Assembly (NCBI GenBank): GCA_944385905.1
Contig: CALWZA010000025.1
Coordinates: forward strand, 35,332 to 99,331
Reading direction: 5' to 3'
Origin: an uncultured Clostridia bacterium
GTDB taxonomy: Bacteria > Bacillota > Clostridia > Oscillospirales > Ruminococcaceae
Length of the DNA: 64,000 nucleotides
Positions within the stretch are counted from its first letter, which is position 1, and each line of letters starts with the position of its first letter. Both the position numbers and the translations under genes were made by a program. Below the pieces are notes generated by a model, which did no database searches, was not told the origin of the DNA, and saw nothing but the letters and a program-made list of their open reading frames with translations. Shown here in pieces: positions 16,675 to 24,202 of the stretch.

Positions 16675-17697
16675 ATGAAAAAAGTTATAACATTCGGCGA
16701 AATAATGCTCAGACTTGCTCCGCAGGGATATCTCAGATTTTTTCAAAACGACACTCTCGAAGCAACTTTCGGAGGAGGAGAAGCTAACGTCGCAGTATCT
16801 CTTGCAAATTTCGAAGTCGACACAGCTTTTGTAACAAAGCTTCCCAAAAATGATATCGGTCAGGCTGCTGTGAATTCGCTCAGATATTTCGGCGTTGACA
16901 CCTCAAAAATTGTCAGAGACGGCAGCAGAGTCGGAATTTACTATCTCGAAAAGGGAGCTTCTCAGCGAGCCTCGAAGGTTATTTACGACAGGGCTCATTC
17001 TGCAATCAGTGAAGCTAAGACAGGCGATTTTGACTGGAAAAACATTCTTGACGGCGCTGACTGGTTCCACTTCACCGGAATTACTCCGGCACTCGGCGAA
17101 AACGTTGCGGAGCTTTGCCTTGAAGCCTGCAAAGCCGCTAAAGAAGCAGGAGTTACGGTTTCGTGCGACCTGAACTTCAGAAAGAATCTTTGGACAACAG
17201 AGCAGGCGGGAAAGACTATGGCAAAGCTTATGCCTTATGTTGACGTTTGTATCGCAAACGAAGAGGACGCTGAAAAAGTATTCGGAATTAAAGCTGAAAA
17301 CTCTGACGTCAGCGACGGCAAGCTCAACCACGACGGATACAAACAGGTCGCGAAAAAGCTTATGGATACTTTCGGCTTCAAGTATGTCGCTATCACTCTC
17401 CGCACAAGCATTTCCGCAAACGACAACAAATGGGCTGCAATGCTATATGACGGCACTGACTATTGCTTCTCAAAGAGCTATGACGTTCATATTGTTGACC
17501 GTGTCGGCGGCGGAGACAGCTTCGGGGCTGGTCTTATTTACGCTCTCGGCAACAAATATGATACTCAGAAAGCTGTTGAGTTCGCTGTTGCAGCTTCTTG
17601 TCTCAAGCACAGCATTGAGGGCGACTTCAACCGTGTTTCTGTCACGGAAGTTGAGGCTCTCGCAGGAGGCAGCGGAAACGGAAGAATCAGCCGCTGA
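16675..17697 (+). CDS. kdgK: 2-keto-3-deoxygluconate kinase
   Basis: A 340-residue PfkB-family sugar kinase that phosphorylates 2-keto-3-deoxygluconate. The N-terminal glycine motif F-G-G-G-E-A-N-V and the C-terminal PfkB signature D-R-V-G-G-G-D-S-F-G-A-G, with the catalytic aspartate, are present. Together with kdgA it converts KDG to pyruvate and glyceraldehyde-3-phosphate. No uronate isomerase or dehydratase gene is nearby. Fructokinase is an alternative by family alone, but the KDPG aldolase neighbour favours KDG kinase. Confidence 0.93.
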   Translation: MKKVITFGEIMLRLAPQGYLRFFQNDTLEATFGGGEANVAVSLANFEVDTAFVTKLPKNDIGQAAVNSLRYFGVDTSKIVRDGSRVGIYYLEKGASQRASKVIYDRAHSAISEAKTGDFDWKNILDGADWFHFTGITPALGENVAELCLEACKAAKEAGVTVSCDLNFRKNLWTTEQAGKTMAKLMPYVDVCIANEEDAEKVFGIKAENSDVSDGKLNHDGYKQVAKKLMDTFGFKYVAITLRTSISANDNKWAAMLYDGTDYCFSKSYDVHIVDRVGGGDSFGAGLIYALGNKYDTQKAVEFAVAASCLKHSIEGDFNRVSVTEVEALAGGSGNGRISR

Positions 17698-17726
17698 TTT
17701 CCAATTCAATATATTATAAATAGCCA

Positions 17727-17764
17727 AAAAAACCGACTGAAGTTTAGTATTCAGCCGGTTTTTA
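17727..17764. terminator. Bidirectional terminator between kdgK and the antiporter gene
   Basis: AAAACCG-A-CTGAA (17729-17741) pairs with TTCAG-C-CGGTTTT (17750-17762), with T runs on both strands. It serves the convergent genes on either side. Confidence 0.85.
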
Positions 17765-17771
17765 TCTTTAA

Positions 17772-19010
17772 TTATACAGTTGTTGTTTCTTTCTTATCAG
17801 CAGAATTAGCTGAAGTATCAATACCGTTGTAATCGGTATACAAATCCTTGCCTTTAAACAACAGCTTTAATGCTATCGGAGTAACAACCGATGACACAAT
17901 TATAAGCAGTATGACCGAGGTGAAATACTTTGAGTCCAATAATCCGACCGCTAACCCTTTTTGAGAAACTATAAGTGCTACCTCTCCTCTTGTCATCATT
18001 CCGACTCCGACTTTCAGGCTGTCCTTCCATGAAAACTTAAAGCATTTGGCGCACAGGCCGCATCCTACAATTTTAGCCAGCATCGCTACAACAACAAAAC
18101 ATATTGAGAAAATAACAAGCGATTTATCAAATCCGTCAAACTCGGTTTTTAAGCCTATACTTGCAAAAAAAACCGGTCCGAACAATATATATGAGCTTAT
18201 ATCCATTTTCTCTGATATGTAACTTGAATCCTTTAGGTTACACAAAATCAAACCGGCAACGTATGCTCCTGTTATATCCGCAATGCCGAAATAGGTTTCC
18301 GCAACATATGCCAGCGCAAAGCACAGAGCAAGACCTATTATCGGAATGCGGCGCTGATGAGTGTATTTTTTATCGAGAAATTTAAACAGGAGATAAACAA
18401 CAAATCCAACCGCTACGCTGAACACAAAGAACAGAAGTGTGTTAAGCATTACCGCTCCCGGATTGCTGCTTGGGTTTTTAAATCCTATTACAAAAGTTAA
18501 AACTATAATTCCTATAACATCATCTATTATCGCCGCTGACAAAATCAACGTGCCTATTTTTCCTTTAAGCCTTCCAAGTTCTCGCAGTGTCTGCACCGTT
18601 ATCGAAACCGAAGTTGCCGTCATTATTGTTCCGACAAACAGCGCTCGGTAAAAGCCATCGGTTCCGATTGCGGAAAAGCCGTAAAATGCCGAATACAAAA
18701 GAGTTCCTCCTATGAGTGGAACAAATACGCCCGCGCACGCTACCGCCAGCGCCATAGGTCCGGTTTTTATCAGCTCCTTAAAATCAGTGTCCAGTCCTGC
18801 CATGAACATCAAAAGCACTACGCCGATCTCCGCCATTTGAGACAGAAAATCGTTTTGTCCGACAAGTCCCAAAACACTCGGACCGATTATAAGTCCTGCA
18901 ACTATTTCTCCCACTACCTGAGGCGCTCTCAGTCTCCTTGCCAGAATTCCGAACAGTTTCGCGGCTACAATTATGACTGCAAGGTCCTTAAACATATCAA
19001 AGGAGCTCAT
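17772..19010 (-). CDS. Cation:proton antiporter, CPA2 family
   Basis: A 412-residue integral membrane protein with about a dozen hydrophobic segments and the CPA2 Na+/H+ or K+/H+ exchanger fold. Diagnostic marks are the unwound-helix segment A-T-S-V-S-I-T-V and the paired aspartates A-I-I-D-D-V-I-G, the expected ion-binding site for electrogenic exchange. No C-terminal TrkA-N domain is fused. It probably helps control internal pH and sodium. It has its own promoter. The ion cannot be decided from sequence. Confidence 0.9.
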   Translation of the reverse strand: MSSFDMFKDLAVIIVAAKLFGILARRLRAPQVVGEIVAGLIIGPSVLGLVGQNDFLSQMAEIGVVLLMFMAGLDTDFKELIKTGPMALAVACAGVFVPLIGGTLLYSAFYGFSAIGTDGFYRALFVGTIMTATSVSITVQTLRELGRLKGKIGTLILSAAIIDDVIGIIVLTFVIGFKNPSSNPGAVMLNTLLFFVFSVAVGFVVYLLFKFLDKKYTHQRRIPIIGLALCFALAYVAETYFGIADITGAYVAGLILCNLKDSSYISEKMDISSYILFGPVFFASIGLKTEFDGFDKSLVIFSICFVVVAMLAKIVGCGLCAKCFKFSWKDSLKVGVGMMTRGEVALIVSQKGLAVGLLDSKYFTSVILLIIVSSVVTPIALKLLFKGKDLYTDYNGIDTSANSADKKETTTV

Positions 19011-19052
19011 ATTACCCCCACCCTTTCACATCGCTCAAAATTACCAAACTTA

Positions 19053-19081
19053 ATTATAATCATATTTATATCTGTTTTCAA
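19053..19081 (-). promoter_or_regulatory. Promoter for the antiporter gene
   Basis: On the minus strand TTGAAA (19076-19081) and a perfect TATAAT (19053-19058) are 17 bases apart, 45 bases before the ATG. Confidence 0.75.
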
Positions 19082-19162
19082 TATCATTTTGCTATTTCGG
19101 CATTTTGCTCAGTTTTATCAGCTCAACTGCGGGCTTTTATACTTACTTTGACACCGCAAAAC

Positions 19163-19193
19163 CAAAGCCGCCCGCTGTTAACGGACGGCTTTG
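19163..19193 (-). terminator. Terminator after the small-peptide gene
   Basis: AAAGCCG-C-CCG pairs with CGG-A-CGGCTTT around CTGTTAA. On the minus strand GGTTTTGC follows, a moderate T tract. Confidence 0.6.
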
Positions 19194-19236
19194 ATGCACA
19201 TTTATATTAAATTGGAGGAAATGAGGATGTCTTGAA

Positions 19237-19353
19237 TTATTTAATCGATGACAACAGGCACACAACCGCAAGAGCTATCGTCGTAATATCAGACGCCGCA
19301 AAAACAATGTTTTCTATCTTCCCTTTAATTTTGTTGTTTACGCATACTGTCAT
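19237..19353 (-). CDS. Candidate 38-residue membrane peptide
   Basis: A short open frame, ATG at 19353 to TAA at 19237, encodes 38 residues. It starts with a basic N-terminal part (V-N-N-K-I-K-G-K-I-E) and continues into a hydrophobic stretch of about 20 residues (V-F-A-A-S-D-I...A-L-A-V-V-C-L-L). AAAGGA lies 9-10 bases before the ATG, a good promoter lies about 45 bases upstream, and a hairpin terminator follows, so the whole unit is self-contained. I recognise no family. It could be a small membrane protein, a toxin-like peptide, or a leader; alternatively the transcript may be non-coding. Confidence 0.45.
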   Translation of the reverse strand: MTVCVNNKIKGKIENIVFAASDITTIALAVVCLLSSIK

Positions 19354-19397
19354 CTCTATCGTTCCTTTCGTTTATTAGTATTTCTTTCTATGATTCT

Positions 19398-19425
19398 ATT
19401 ATACTTTTTTCTTGAACAAATACAA
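19398..19425 (-). promoter_or_regulatory. Promoter for the small-peptide unit
   Basis: On the minus strand TTGTAT (19420-19425) and a perfect TATAAT (19398-19403) are 16 bases apart. Confidence 0.65.
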
Positions 19426-19498
19426 CAACAGAGCTGTTACAATTGATTGCTCTATCTTTACATCTTACGCTTTTAATTTCAAAACGGTTACACATCGG

Positions 19499-19540
19499 AA
19501 AAAATCCGTCACCACATTGATAGAAATGTGATAACGGATT
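19499..19540 (-). terminator. Terminator after the fumarase alpha gene
   Basis: In minus orientation AATCCGT pairs with ACGGATT, and CACATT with AATGTG inside. TTTTTT follows directly. Confidence 0.85.
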
Positions 19541-19547
19541 GATAGTT

Positions 19548-20390
19548 TTATATTTCCGCTTCAGCGTGCCTTGTTACATGACAGCCGACATTCACCGAAA
19601 CCGGAAGCCCGGCTATATGCGTCGGAGCCTGCTCGATATTTACCGCCAGTGCGGTAACTGTTCCTCCGAATCCCTGAGGCCCTATTCCGAGCCGGTTTAT
19701 CTCCTTAAGCATCCTGTTTTCAAGCTCTTCATAAAGCGGTTTACTGTTTCTTACTGACACCGGCCGGCAAAGCGCTTTTTTCGCAAGATATGCGCACTGC
19801 TCGAAATCTCCGCCTATGCCGACTCCGACTACAATCGGGGGGCATGGATTTGAGCCTGCTTTTGACACACTTTCAACTACAAACGATACAATTTCATCAA
19901 CTGTAACCGACGGCGTCATCATCTTCAAAGCAGACATATTTTCGCTTCCGAAGCCTTTCGGCGCTACTGTAATCTTAATCTTGTCTCCCGCAGTCAGTCT
20001 TAAATGGATAACCGCAGGTGTATTGTTTCCTGTATTTACCCTTTCTATGGGGTCAGAAACCACAGAGAATCTGAGCTTTCCGTCGGTATAACCCCTTGCA
20101 ACGCCCTTGTTTACAGCGTCTTCAAGCAAACCTCCTGCGACATGAACTTCCTGTCCGAGTTCTATAAATACAACCGCCATTCCAGTGTCCTGGCATATCG
20201 GTATTTTTTCATCTCTTGCGACCCTGATGTTTTCGATAATATCGTCGAAAACATTTCTGCCTACTTCTGATTTTTCGTCCTGAGCACGGCATTTTATACA
20301 GCTTTCAAGGTCGCTAGGCAAATACAGATTAGCTTTTATACAAAGCTCAGCTACAGTATTTTCAATCCTCTCCGCGCTTATTTCTCTCAT
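19548..20390 (-). CDS. Fumarate hydratase class I, alpha subunit
   Basis: A 280-residue TtdA/FumA-alpha-type protein, the [4Fe-4S]-binding half of two-subunit class I fumarase or L-tartrate dehydratase. Cluster cysteines are expected in P-I-C-Q-D-T-G, S-N-P-C-P-P and the later C-A-Y region. Its ATG at 20390 lies inside the end of the amidohydrolase gene (29-base overlap), so the two are co-translated. The beta subunit, normally the next gene, is absent: a terminator follows the stop at once. It must be encoded elsewhere, or this protein has another partner. Confidence 0.9.
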   Translation of the reverse strand: MREISAERIENTVAELCIKANLYLPSDLESCIKCRAQDEKSEVGRNVFDDIIENIRVARDEKIPICQDTGMAVVFIELGQEVHVAGGLLEDAVNKGVARGYTDGKLRFSVVSDPIERVNTGNNTPAVIHLRLTAGDKIKITVAPKGFGSENMSALKMMTPSVTVDEIVSFVVESVSKAGSNPCPPIVVGVGIGGDFEQCAYLAKKALCRPVSVRNSKPLYEELENRMLKEINRLGIGPQGFGGTVTALAVNIEQAPTHIAGLPVSVNVGCHVTRHAEAEI

Positions 20391-21567
20391 GTTTATGATT
20401 CCTTTCGCTTATGTCATATACCTTTGAGCCGTTTATCCAGACTTTCAAAACCGTTGAATACAAGTCAAGCGGTTCGCCGTTTAACATTACCAAGTCAGCA
20501 TCTAAACCCTCTTCAATGCTTCCCACCCTATCGGAAACGCCTAAAATATCTGCCGCTTCAGAGGTGATTGACCTTATTCCGCTTTCTTTGTCAAGTCCGT
20601 TTTTAACAGCTATTGCCGCTGACAGCGGAAGATATTGAACAGGCACCTCCGAATGGTCTGTGCATACTGCTGTTTTTACTCCGCTGTTATTCAATATTCC
20701 CGCATTTTTAGTAGTAAGATTCGCAAGCTCGGGCTTTGAACGGTCTGAAATTATCGGTCCGACTATCGCCGCCGCTTTTTCCTCTGCCAGCTCGTCTGCG
20801 ATAAGATGCCCCTCTGTGCAGTGAACCAGCACGCAGTCAAGATTAAACTCCTTTGATAGCCTAAGAGCAGTAAAAATGTCGTCGGCTCTGTGGCAATGAA
20901 AATGGGCCTTAAGCTCTCCCGAAAGCAGAGGAATCAGCGACTCGTTTTTTATGTCATAATCAGGCGGATCAAGCTCAGAATCATTCGACGCTTTTTCTTT
21001 ATCCTCCATGTACCTTTTGGCTTTTGACAGCGCTTCTCTTATCAATGCCGCCGTCGCCATTCTCGTCACGGGAGTATTATCCTTATCAAGATAGGTCATT
21101 TTAGGGTTTTCGCCAAGTGAAAGCTTCATGCCAACCGTTTTGACAATCATTTTGTCAATTCGTTTTCCGGCAGTTTTTACGCACACGATTTCACCGGCTA
21201 CCGGGTTTGTTGAACCGGGAGAAACCGCAACAGTCGTAACCCCGGCGGCTCTTGCCTCAAAAAACGACCTGTCAAGCGGATTGATTCCGTCGATAACCCT
21301 AATCTGCGGCGTTATCGGGTCTGAGTCCTCATTGAGGTCCTCGCCCTCAATTCCAACTCCGTTTCCCGACAGTCCGAGATGAGTATGAGCGTCTATAAAT
21401 CCGGGATAAACCAAGTTGCCGTCTCCGTTAAAATCATCGATGTCAATACCCGCAGGAATTCCCTCTGCGATTTTTTTTATTTTTCCGTCCGTTATTTCTA
21501 TATAGCCGTTTTCTATTACTTCGGCACGGCTGTTCATTGTATGAATTTTTACGTTATAAATATACAT
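20362..21567 (-). CDS. Amidohydrolase-family protein (imidazolonepropionase/dihydroorotase-like)
   Basis: A 401-residue metal-dependent hydrolase of the amidohydrolase superfamily. Metal ligands are visible as H-T-H in D-A-H-T-H-L-G, a histidine-rich K-A-H-F-H-C-H, V-H-C-T-E-G-H and the aspartate in C-T-D-H-S-E. The substrate is not clear. It is co-transcribed with galE (13-base gap) and overlaps the fumarase alpha gene. The Shine-Dalgarno site (GGAAAAG) is weak. Confidence 0.85.
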   Translation of the reverse strand: MYIYNVKIHTMNSRAEVIENGYIEITDGKIKKIAEGIPAGIDIDDFNGDGNLVYPGFIDAHTHLGLSGNGVGIEGEDLNEDSDPITPQIRVIDGINPLDRSFFEARAAGVTTVAVSPGSTNPVAGEIVCVKTAGKRIDKMIVKTVGMKLSLGENPKMTYLDKDNTPVTRMATAALIREALSKAKRYMEDKEKASNDSELDPPDYDIKNESLIPLLSGELKAHFHCHRADDIFTALRLSKEFNLDCVLVHCTEGHLIADELAEEKAAAIVGPIISDRSKPELANLTTKNAGILNNSGVKTAVCTDHSEVPVQYLPLSAAIAVKNGLDKESGIRSITSEAADILGVSDRVGSIEEGLDADLVMLNGEPLDLYSTVLKVWINGSKVYDISERNHKHERNKRGED

Positions 21568-21580
21568 TTTCTTTTCCAGA

Positions 21581-22591
21581 TTACAGTCCGTTAGGGTTAT
21601 TTTTAGTGAAGTTCCAGCCGTCGGCGGTCATTTCATCAAGCGAATACTTCGCTGTCCATCCGAACAGTTCCTTTGCTTTTGATACGTCGGCATAGCATGA
21701 GGCGACGTCACCCGGTCTGCGTGCCGCAATTTCATAAGGTATCTTATGTCCGCAGGCTTTCTCAAAGCTTTTTAAAACATCAAGTACGCTTGAGCCTTTT
21801 CCTGTTCCCAGGTTTACCGCTGTCGCCCCTGTATGCTTATCGGCATAGTCAAGCGCAGCGATATGTCCAAGCGCCAAATCAACTACATGAATATAATCTC
21901 TTACTCCCGTTCCGTCCGGAGTGTCATAGTCGTTTCCGAACACCCTGAGCTTTTCAAGTCTTCCGACCGCCACCTGTGCTATATACGGAAGCAAATTGTT
22001 TGGGATACCGTTTGGGTCTTCCCCGATAAGTCCGCTTTTATGAGCGCCAATAGGATTAAAATATCTCAAAAGAACAGCTGAAAAGTCTTTATCGGCAACG
22101 CATACATCACGCAAAATCTGCTCTATCATAACCTTTGTATAGCCGTAAGGATTTGTCGCAGAGGTCGGATAATCCTCTTTAAACGGCACGGGATTGTTCA
22201 TTCCGTATACTGTCGCTGACGAGCTGAAAACAATTTTCTTGCAGCCGTATTTTTTCATAGCGGTTATGAGCATAAGCGTTCCCGTGATATTGTTATGATA
22301 ATACTCAACAGGTTTGCTTACCGATTCCCCTACAGCCTTATAACCGGCGAAGTGAATTACAGCCTCGATTTCGTTTTCCTCAAATATTTTTGATACTCCC
22401 TCAAGGTCGAGCATATCCGTTTTATAAAACAGAAAATCCTTGCCTGTGATTTTTTTTATTCTGTTAAGCGCCTCAGGCTTTGAATTTGATAAATTGTCCA
22501 TAACAACTATTTCGTATCCTGAATTCAAAAGCTCGACGCAGGTATGGCTGCCTATGTATCCGGCGCCGCCCGTTACAAGAATTTTTTTCAT
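21581..22591 (-). CDS. galE: UDP-glucose 4-epimerase
   Basis: A 336-residue short-chain dehydrogenase/reductase that interconverts UDP-glucose and UDP-galactose in the Leloir pathway. The NAD motif G-G-A-G-Y-I-G-S starts near residue 8, and the catalytic Ser and Y-x3-K are visible as S-S-S-A-T-V-Y-G and P-Y-G-Y-T-K. It has a strong own promoter and starts a three-gene run with the amidohydrolase and fumarase alpha genes, an unusual grouping. galK and galT are not nearby. Confidence 0.95.
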   Translation of the reverse strand: MKKILVTGGAGYIGSHTCVELLNSGYEIVVMDNLSNSKPEALNRIKKITGKDFLFYKTDMLDLEGVSKIFEENEIEAVIHFAGYKAVGESVSKPVEYYHNNITGTLMLITAMKKYGCKKIVFSSSATVYGMNNPVPFKEDYPTSATNPYGYTKVMIEQILRDVCVADKDFSAVLLRYFNPIGAHKSGLIGEDPNGIPNNLLPYIAQVAVGRLEKLRVFGNDYDTPDGTGVRDYIHVVDLALGHIAALDYADKHTGATAVNLGTGKGSSVLDVLKSFEKACGHKIPYEIAARRPGDVASCYADVSKAKELFGWTAKYSLDEMTADGWNFTKNNPNGL

Positions 22592-22626
22592 ATAAACCGT
22601 CCTTCCGGCTATTGCACGTTTTTTTT

Positions 22627-22655
22627 AGTATATCACTTTGCCGCAGAAATTTCAA
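22627..22655 (-). promoter_or_regulatory. Promoter for galE
   Basis: On the minus strand TTGAAA (22650-22655) and TATACT (22627-22632) are 17 bases apart. Confidence 0.75.
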
Positions 22656-22666
22656 CATCGGCTCAT

Positions 22667-22697
22667 AAAAAATCAGGACAGCTTTTCAGCGTCCTGA
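22667..22697 (-). terminator. Terminator after rqcP
   Basis: In minus orientation TCAGGAC pairs with GTCCTGA around a short loop and six T follow. It begins inside the rqcP stop region. Confidence 0.85.
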
Positions 22698-22940
22698 CTA
22701 CGAAACAACCTCATACAGCGCTTCCGCTTCATCCTTCTTTACAAATTCCGCTACGGACAAAACCTTTACCTTAAGAGGCTTTGAGCCGAGGTTAATTTCT
22801 ATTACATCTCCTGCTTTCACGTCGTAAGACGCTCTCGCCGGCTTTCCTCCAACGCATATTTTTCCGGCGTCGCACGCTTCGTTGGCTACTGTCCGGCGCT
22901 TTATTATTCTTGATACCTTTAAATATTTATCAAGTCTCAT
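22698..22940 (-). CDS. rqcP: S4-domain RNA-binding protein RqcP
   Basis: An 80-residue S4-domain protein matching RqcP (formerly YabO), which works with RqcH on stalled 50S subunits to add alanine tails in ribosome quality control. The N-terminus M-R-L-D-K-Y-L-K-V-S-R-I-I-K-R-R is diagnostic. AGGAGG precedes the ATG. It follows hup, but a terminator lies between them, so it may depend on read-through. The spoVB-mazG-hup-rqcP order matches the yabM-yabN-yabO neighbourhood of Bacillus. Confidence 0.92.
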   Translation of the reverse strand: MRLDKYLKVSRIIKRRTVANEACDAGKICVGGKPARASYDVKAGDVIEINLGSKPLKVKVLSVAEFVKKDEAEALYEVVS

Positions 22941-22964
22941 AGTTTCCTCCTATTTGCGCTTATC

Positions 22965-23000
22965 AAAAAACAAAAGACCGGCTCATTATCAAGCCGGCCT
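22965..23000 (-). terminator. Terminator between hup and rqcP
   Basis: In minus orientation AGGCCGGCT pairs with AGCCGGTC(T), followed by TTTTGTTTTTTG. Confidence 0.8.
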
Positions 23001-23009
23001 CGTAAGATA

Positions 23010-23285
23010 TTACTTAGCTACTGCGTCCTTAAGTGACTTTCCAGCTTTAAATGCGGGAACCTTCTTTGCGGGAACTGTAATCTTTGTCTTTGTGAGGGGA
23101 TTGATACCTTCCTTAGCCTTGCGGTCACGAACCTCAAAGGTTCCGAAACCGACAAGCTGCACCTTTTCACCGTTTACAAGTGCGTCGCTGATAGATGCTA
23201 CTACTGCTGAAACTGCTTTTTCAGCATCCTTCTTGGAAAGTCCTGCCTTTTCGGCAACCTGATTGATCAATTCAACCTTTGTCAT
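23010..23285 (-). CDS. hup: HU-family histone-like DNA-binding protein
   Basis: A 91-residue HU: it bends and compacts DNA as a dimer. The start M-T-K-V-E-L-I and the arm motif G-F-G-T-F-E-V-R-D-R are typical. AGGAGG lies before the ATG. It follows mazG by 39 bases. Confidence 0.96.
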   Translation of the reverse strand: MTKVELINQVAEKAGLSKKDAEKAVSAVVASISDALVNGEKVQLVGFGTFEVRDRKAKEGINPLTKTKITVPAKKVPAFKAGKSLKDAVAK

Positions 23286-23324
23286 TTTTGTTTCCTCCTA
23301 AATATTTACTTTAACGTTTTACCG

Positions 23325-24122
23325 TTAAAAAGTTTCACCGGCCTTTTTCCGATAGGAATCAAGCTCATCTATGCTAAGGGCGTCCATCTCTTGCCCGTTT
23401 AGCCTGATTTCATTTTCAAGCTGTTCAAATTCTTTTATAAAATCTCTGCATCTTCTGTCGAGCGAATCCTCACAGTCGATACCGAGCTTTCTCGCAACGT
23501 CTGTACAAGCAAACAGCAGCTTTCCCATTGCTGCCCCAGCCTTTTCTTTATTGCCTTCTGAAGACACTTTTTGAACATTGTTAAGCTCTTTTTTCAGCGC
23601 TTCAAACGCATCTTCAGGGCTTCTGAAATCAACCCCCGCCCTTGCCGCTCTCTTTCCAAGCTTTTGAGCTTTCATAAGCGACGGGAACACAGCAGGCACA
23701 CTCTTTAACGTTTCGGTATATGTTTCCTGATGCTTTGTGTTCTTTTTAATGCTGTCCCAGTTTTTCAACACCTCATCGGATGTTTTTGCTACCACATCGG
23801 AAAAAATATGTGGATGCCGTACAATAAGTTTTTTGCACACCTCGTCGGCAACGTCATCAAAGCTGAATCTTCCCTGCTCCTTTTCCATCTGCGAATGAAA
23901 CACAACCTGCAAAAGCACATCTCCGAGCTCTTCTCTTAAAAGTTCGGGATTTTTTGTATCTATCGCCTCGAGCACCTCATAGGTCTCCTCAACAAAATTG
24001 TTCCTGATAGATTCATGTGTTTGTTCTTTATCCCAAGGACATCCGTTCTCACTGCGGAGAATTTCCATTATCCTTTTAAGATCTTCTGTTCCGTAGTAAT
24101 CTTTTCTTTCAAATTGCATCAT
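23325..24122 (-). CDS. mazG: Nucleoside triphosphate pyrophosphohydrolase MazG
   Basis: A 265-residue MazG that hydrolyses NTPs to NMP and pyrophosphate, cleaning nucleotide pools. Two MazG-type helical metal sites are visible: E-E-T-Y-E-V-L-E-A with E-E-L-G-D-V-L in the N-terminal domain, and a second copy in the C-terminal half that is more divergent. The start is uncertain by one or two codons, since TTG-ATG-ATG occur in a row and the Shine-Dalgarno site is weak. Confidence 0.93.
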   Translation of the reverse strand: MMQFERKDYYGTEDLKRIMEILRSENGCPWDKEQTHESIRNNFVEETYEVLEAIDTKNPELLREELGDVLLQVVFHSQMEKEQGRFSFDDVADEVCKKLIVRHPHIFSDVVAKTSDEVLKNWDSIKKNTKHQETYTETLKSVPAVFPSLMKAQKLGKRAARAGVDFRSPEDAFEALKKELNNVQKVSSEGNKEKAGAAMGKLLFACTDVARKLGIDCEDSLDRRCRDFIKEFEQLENEIRLNGQEMDALSIDELDSYRKKAGETF

Positions 24123-24202
24123 CAAACTGCCCCAAGTGCTTATTTATCGCATATAAATCGCAAATATATAATATAACACTTTTTATCTTTTGGCAAGTCC
24201 TT

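Noticed and set aside
19232..19378. Plus-strand TTG frame of 48 codons after GGAGG, opposite the small-peptide gene
   Set aside because: The spacing from GGAGG to TTG is about 13 bases, the ATG near it stops after four codons, and no promoter is seen. The minus-strand frame has better signals.
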